A stretch of DNA of 64,000 nt from NCBI GenBank assembly GCA_902774335.1, contig CACYHW010000013.1, forward strand, positions 1 to 64,000, read 5' to 3'. Source of the DNA: an uncultured Bacteroidales bacterium (GTDB taxonomy: Bacteria > Bacteroidota > Bacteroidia > Bacteroidales > Bacteroidaceae). A program made the position numbers and the translations under genes. Positions 60,838 to 64,000 of this stretch are shown here, piece after piece. The stretch's first letter is position 1; each line of letters begins with the position of its first letter. The notes under the pieces are model-generated. The model saw nothing but the letters and a program-made list of their open reading frames with translations. It searched no databases and was not told where the DNA came from.

Positions 60838-62619
60838 TTAATCAAGCTTGAGAACTGCTAAGAAGGCTTTTTGAGGAACTTCTACGTTTCCGATTTGTTT
60901 CATTCTCTTCTTTCCTTTCTTCTGCTTTTCAAGGAGCTTGCGCTTACGGGACACGTCACCGCCGTAACACTTGGCAGTAACATCCTTACGCACCTGCTTG
61001 ATGGTCTCACGCGCAATGATCTTGGAGCCGATGGCAGCCTGGATGGCTATATCGAACTGCTGGCGCGGTATGAGTTCCTTGAGCTTCTCGCACATACGGC
61101 GGCCCAGGTCATAGGCATTGTCCACGTGAGTAAGGGTTGACAGGGCATCCACGGGCTCACCGTTAAGCAGGATATCCAGCTTGATAAGCTTTGAAGGACG
61201 GTAACCTGCGGGATGATAATCGAATGATGCATAACCCTTGGATATGCTCTTGAGTTTATCGTAGAAGTCAATCACGATCTCACCCAGAGGCAGCTTGAAG
61301 TAAATCTCCACACGGTTTCCGGCAATGAACTGCTGCTTTACAAGCTCGCCGCGCTTGTCAAGGCACAGCGTCATGATGGGGCCGATATACTCGGTGGTGG
61401 TAATGATTGAAGCATCTATGTAAGGCTCCTCAATATGGTCAATCAGTGTAAGGTCAGGCATTCCGCTGGGGTTGTGCACCTCGGTTGCGTTACCCTGCTT
61501 GTCATACACCATGTATGATACGTTCGGAACGGTGGTGATCACGCTCATATCGAACTCGCGGTCCAGACGCTCCTGCACAATCTCCATATGGAGCAGGCCC
61601 AGGAATCCGCAGCGGAATCCGAATCCGAGCGCTGCCGATGACTCAGGGAAGAAGCTCAGTGAGGCATCGTTCAGCTGCAGCTTCTCAAGCGAGGCACGCA
61701 GGTCCTCGAACTCATCGGCCTCAATGGGATATACGCCGGCAAACACCATCGGCTTGGACTCCTCGAATCCGGCAATGGCCTTGTCGCAGGGACGGGCCAC
61801 ATGGGTAATGGTATCACCCACCTTGACCTCGGTCGATGTCTTGATGCCCGATATGATATAACCCACATCGCCTGTGGTCATCACGTCGCGCGGCACCATA
61901 TCCATCCGGAGCACGCCTACCTCATCGGCATCATACTCCTTACCGGTGTTGAAGAACTTAACCTTGTCACCCTTGCGGATGCAGCCGTTCTCAATCTTGA
62001 AATATGCTATGATTCCGCGGAATGAGTTGAATACGGAGTCAAAGATCAATGCCTGCAGCGGAGCATCAGGGTCACCCACGGGATGCGGCACGCGCTCCAC
62101 GATAGCGTTCAGAATCTCCTCAACGCCCATTCCGGTGCGGGCCGATGCGCGGATAATCTCCTCACGCTTGCAGCCCAAAAGCTCTATAATCTCATCCTCC
62201 ACCTCATCGGGCATGGCGCTCTGCATATCGCACTTGTTTATGACCGGAATAATCTCCAGGTCATGCTCAATGGCCATATAGAGGTTGCTGATGGTCTGCG
62301 CCTGTACTCCCTGAGTGGCATCAACCACCAGGATAGCGCCCTCGCAAGCGGCTATGGATCGGCTCACCTCATATGAGAAATCCACATGTCCCGGAGTGTC
62401 AATAAGGTTCAGGATATACTTCTGCCCTTGATACTCGTACTCCATCTGGATGGCGTGGCTCTTGATGGTAATGCCGCGCTCCTTCTCCAGGTCCATGTCA
62501 TCGAGCATCTGACCCTCGGTAATGTTTATGGTATGTGTGTATTCAAGCAGACGGTCAGCCAGCGTTGACTTACCGTGATCAATATGTGCAATAATACAGA
62601 AGTTGCGGATGTTCTCCAT
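60838..62619 (-). CDS. lepA: Elongation factor 4 (LepA)
   Basis: 593 aa, full length. A ribosome-associated GTPase with G1 [14 protein letters not shown] (11-24), G3 DTPGHVDF, G4 NKCD, and the C-terminal LepA-specific region ending VLKLD. It affects ribosome assembly/back-translocation and is widely conserved. Monocistronic or first gene; 58 nt separate it from the metallophosphatase gene upstream. Confidence 0.97.
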   Translation of the reverse strand: MENIRNFCIIAHIDHGKSTLADRLLEYTHTINITEGQMLDDMDLEKERGITIKSHAIQMEYEYQGQKYILNLIDTPGHVDFSYEVSRSIAACEGAILVVDATQGVQAQTISNLYMAIEHDLEIIPVINKCDMQSAMPDEVEDEIIELLGCKREEIIRASARTGMGVEEILNAIVERVPHPVGDPDAPLQALIFDSVFNSFRGIIAYFKIENGCIRKGDKVKFFNTGKEYDADEVGVLRMDMVPRDVMTTGDVGYIISGIKTSTEVKVGDTITHVARPCDKAIAGFEESKPMVFAGVYPIEADEFEDLRASLEKLQLNDASLSFFPESSAALGFGFRCGFLGLLHMEIVQERLDREFDMSVITTVPNVSYMVYDKQGNATEVHNPSGMPDLTLIDHIEEPYIDASIITTTEYIGPIMTLCLDKRGELVKQQFIAGNRVEIYFKLPLGEIVIDFYDKLKSISKGYASFDYHPAGYRPSKLIKLDILLNGEPVDALSTLTHVDNAYDLGRRMCEKLKELIPRQQFDIAIQAAIGSKIIARETIKQVRKDVTAKCYGGDVSRKRKLLEKQKKGKKRMKQIGNVEVPQKAFLAVLKLD

Positions 62620-62638
62620 AAAAGGTGTTTTTACGCCG

Positions 62639-62646
62639 CAAAATTA
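62639..62646 (-). promoter_or_regulatory. Putative -7 box of lepA
   Basis: Minus-strand TAATTTTG fits TAnnTTTG, 20 nt upstream of the lepA ATG; no convincing -33 TTTG at 19-21 bp. Confidence 0.35.
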
Positions 62647-62677
62647 GCAAAAAATCCGCGTATTACCGCAACTTGCC

Positions 62678-63595
62678 TTAAGGGAGGAGAGACTTTATGC
62701 TGTCAGTGACGGCGGTTACCCGGGGGCTGGTGTAGGTGATTTCTTCTACGGGCATGAGCTGGACGCTTACCTTGCCGCCGGTTGTTATTATCAGTTTGCC
62801 GATGTTGGCAAAATGGATACCGGTCTGGGTGATGGGGATTTGCTTGCCGTCCTTGTTCTCAACATAAACACAGGGTACTGTGGAATGGGTATGGGCATCG
62901 AGCAACGCATCAATACCATTGGTCTTGCTTATTAGTTCATGGGAGTCAACGCGGTTGGCGGGTCTTTCACCAAGGTGTGAGAGCATGATCACATAATCAG
63001 CTCCTTTGGCACGAGCGTCATCCACGGCTTGCTGAACCAGGTCATAGATTGCATCACGCTTTAAGTCATAAAGCTGGTTGCGATCAGCGTCATAGAATGT
63101 ACTCCTTTCAATCTGCATGGTCTGTGGTGTAAGTGCACCCACAAACGCCACGCGCTTGTTTCCGTACTGGTGTATTGTGTATGACGGGAAAATCTGATTA
63201 CCTTCCATATCGAACAGGTTGGAGCATACAACCGGTGCACCTGCCTGCTGCATCAGTTCCTTGATATGGGGTACTCCATAGTCTAACTCATGGTTACCTA
63301 ACGTGATGGCATCATAACCCACAGAACGGAGAATATCCACTATATACTTTCCTTGTGAGTTCTTACCCACATCGGCTCCGGCTGCAAAATCACCGCAACT
63401 CACAATACCGACGTAACACGTATCGGCCTTGGCAATGGCATCGCGCAGTCCGGCCAACCTGGTATATCCTTCAATACTGCAATGCACATCATTCTCATAC
63501 AGAATCACAATATCCTTAGCCTTCTGGGCCAGCGCCGATACCGTACTGAAGCCAACTATCACGAGAGTGTGTAACCACTTTGAAATCTTTCTCAT
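62678..63595 (-). CDS. Periplasmic metallophosphatase (5'-nucleotidase N-terminal domain only)
   Basis: 305 aa from ATG 63595, which gives a clean signal peptide (ends VSALAQ near 24); the in-frame ATG at 63661 is rejected. The calcineurin-like metal motifs are complete: YENDVHCSIE (D36, H38), CGDFAAGAD (D69), TLGNHELDYG (N101, H102), MLSHLG and DAHTHSTV. UshA-type enzymes carry a second, substrate-specificity domain of about 200 residues after this; here the chain stops at the end of the catalytic domain. It probably hydrolyses nucleotides or phospho-sugars in the periplasm. Confidence 0.88.
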   Translation of the reverse strand: MRKISKWLHTLVIVGFSTVSALAQKAKDIVILYENDVHCSIEGYTRLAGLRDAIAKADTCYVGIVSCGDFAAGADVGKNSQGKYIVDILRSVGYDAITLGNHELDYGVPHIKELMQQAGAPVVCSNLFDMEGNQIFPSYTIHQYGNKRVAFVGALTPQTMQIERSTFYDADRNQLYDLKRDAIYDLVQQAVDDARAKGADYVIMLSHLGERPANRVDSHELISKTNGIDALLDAHTHSTVPCVYVENKDGKQIPITQTGIHFANIGKLIITTGGKVSVQLMPVEEITYTSPRVTAVTDSIKSLLP

Positions 63596-63611
63596 AATCA
63601 GACTATTTTTG

Positions 63612-63619
63612 CAAAAATA
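63612..63619 (-). promoter_or_regulatory. Putative -7 box of the metallophosphatase gene
   Basis: Minus-strand TATTTTTG, a full match to TAnnTTTG, 17 nt upstream of the chosen ATG at 63595 and downstream of the ATG at 63661, which supports the shorter start. Confidence 0.35.
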
Positions 63620-63679
63620 ACAAAAAGACACAATAGTATCGTTTCCCTGTGTCATGTTCATCTCTCATAGCCGGGGCAG

Positions 63680-64000
63680 TCATTCACAGAACGCCCAGTT
63701 CCCTATACTTTTCACCCCATCGGGTATCTTGATTTCTGTCAGGCCGTAACAACCAAAGAAAGTGTTCTCTTCGATTGTTTTCAATCCTTTGGGAATGGAA
63801 AATGAAGAAAGAGCTTCACAACCGGCAAAAGCAGAGCGGCCTATGCTTGATACGCCATTCGGGATATTGATGGAGGCAAGGCTTTCACAATCGGCAAATG
63901 CGCTTTCACCAATACTTGTAACACTGTTGGGCAGAACGACCTTCTCCAGATTCCTGCATAAACAAAACGCATCCTGCCCTATGGTGGTTACACCCTTGGG
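63680..64000 (-). CDS. BspA-like leucine-rich repeat protein, 3' end only
   Basis: The last 106 residues of a gene continuing beyond the right edge. There are about four and a half LRR_5-type (BspA) repeats of 23 residues with the pattern (I/V)PxGVxxIGxxAFxxCxxLxxI, for example SINIPNGVSSIGRSAFAGCE, ending SIGNWAFCE before the TGA. Such repeats occur on surface or secreted proteins of Bacteroidetes and bind host matrix or other cells. The start, signal peptide and any anchor are outside the window. Confidence 0.85.
   Translation of the reverse strand, partial: PKGVTTIGQDAFCLCRNLEKVVLPNSVTSIGESAFADCESLASINIPNGVSSIGRSAFAGCEALSSFSIPKGLKTIEENTFFGCYGLTEIKIPDGVKSIGNWAFCE

Noticed and set aside
1-64000. 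CRISPR array, prophage, insertion sequence or integrative element
   Set aside because: No spaced direct repeats, no cas, phage structural, transposase or integrase genes are seen; accessory signals are limited to the palindromes and signalling clusters.

Overview
This window looks like a chromosomal segment of a Bacteroidales bacterium (Bacteroides/Prevotella-like, GC near 50%), probably from the gut or rumen. The evidence is gene content: a fimbrillin-like lipoprotein, a lipoprotein BamA-family protein of the TamL type, DUF4296, a transmembrane AraC regulator, a BspA-type leucine-rich repeat protein and tagaturonate epimerase. Promoters also fit the phylum: several match the Bacteroidetes TTTG / 19-bp spacer / TAnnTTTG pattern, and Shine-Dalgarno sequences are generally absent. 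No phage, transposase or CRISPR array is visible; most of the window is densely packed core genome.

Layout. 0.2-7.9 kb (minus): six tightly packed envelope/polysaccharide genes (PBP1A, kdsB, MORN protein, YhcH-like, glgB, DUF6057-like). 8.0-11.5 kb (plus): pyrB-pyrI-outer membrane protein-glyA. 11.6-21.3 kb: an accessory signalling block with a fimbrillin-like lipoprotein, a 7-TM AraC regulator and two lone receiver proteins on plus, facing a small membrane protein, a TPR membrane protein and two tandem lipoprotein-type histidine kinases on minus. 21.4-25.3 kb: pdxB, uxaE and uxaC. 25.4-27.5 kb: a large fasciclin lipoprotein. 27.6 kb: tRNA-Lys(CUU). 27.8-31.0 kb (minus): a metallo-beta-lactamase-fold hydrolase and tamL. 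31.1 kb: a SpoU-type rRNA methyltransferase. 31.8-37.2 kb (minus): ileS, a DksA-like protein, lspA and DUF4296. 37.3-43.2 kb (plus): hisH-hisA-hisF-hisIE-ftsE-lysC-lysA.

43.3-50.5 kb: a secreted protein on minus, then a plus-strand cluster of an orphan NMT1/THI5-like binding protein, a Cache-HAMP-SpoIIE phosphatase with its own C-terminal RsbW-like ATPase, a cation/proton antiporter, a lone STAS protein and a YD-like secreted protein. 50.5-55.6 kb: rmuC (minus), a split alarmone-type cluster (RelA/SpoT-fold synthetase, separate HD hydrolase, phosphotransferase-like kinase), and a LolC/E-type permease (minus). 55.7-60.7 kb: a GH2 glycosidase, a YggS-type PLP protein and an acyl-CoA/AMP ligase. 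60.8-64.0 kb (minus): lepA, a metallophosphatase and the 3' end of a BspA-like protein.

Most notable are the signalling block, the NMT1-SpoIIE-antiporter-STAS cluster, and two related long palindromes sharing the core GGGGACGGTTCTnTTTGGC (43.2 and 60.7 kb). Both palindromes sit exactly between convergent genes, and one carries a nested rho-independent terminator. They look like REP-type elements mobilised in trans. All functions are inferred from reading the sequence and family knowledge; no database search was run.
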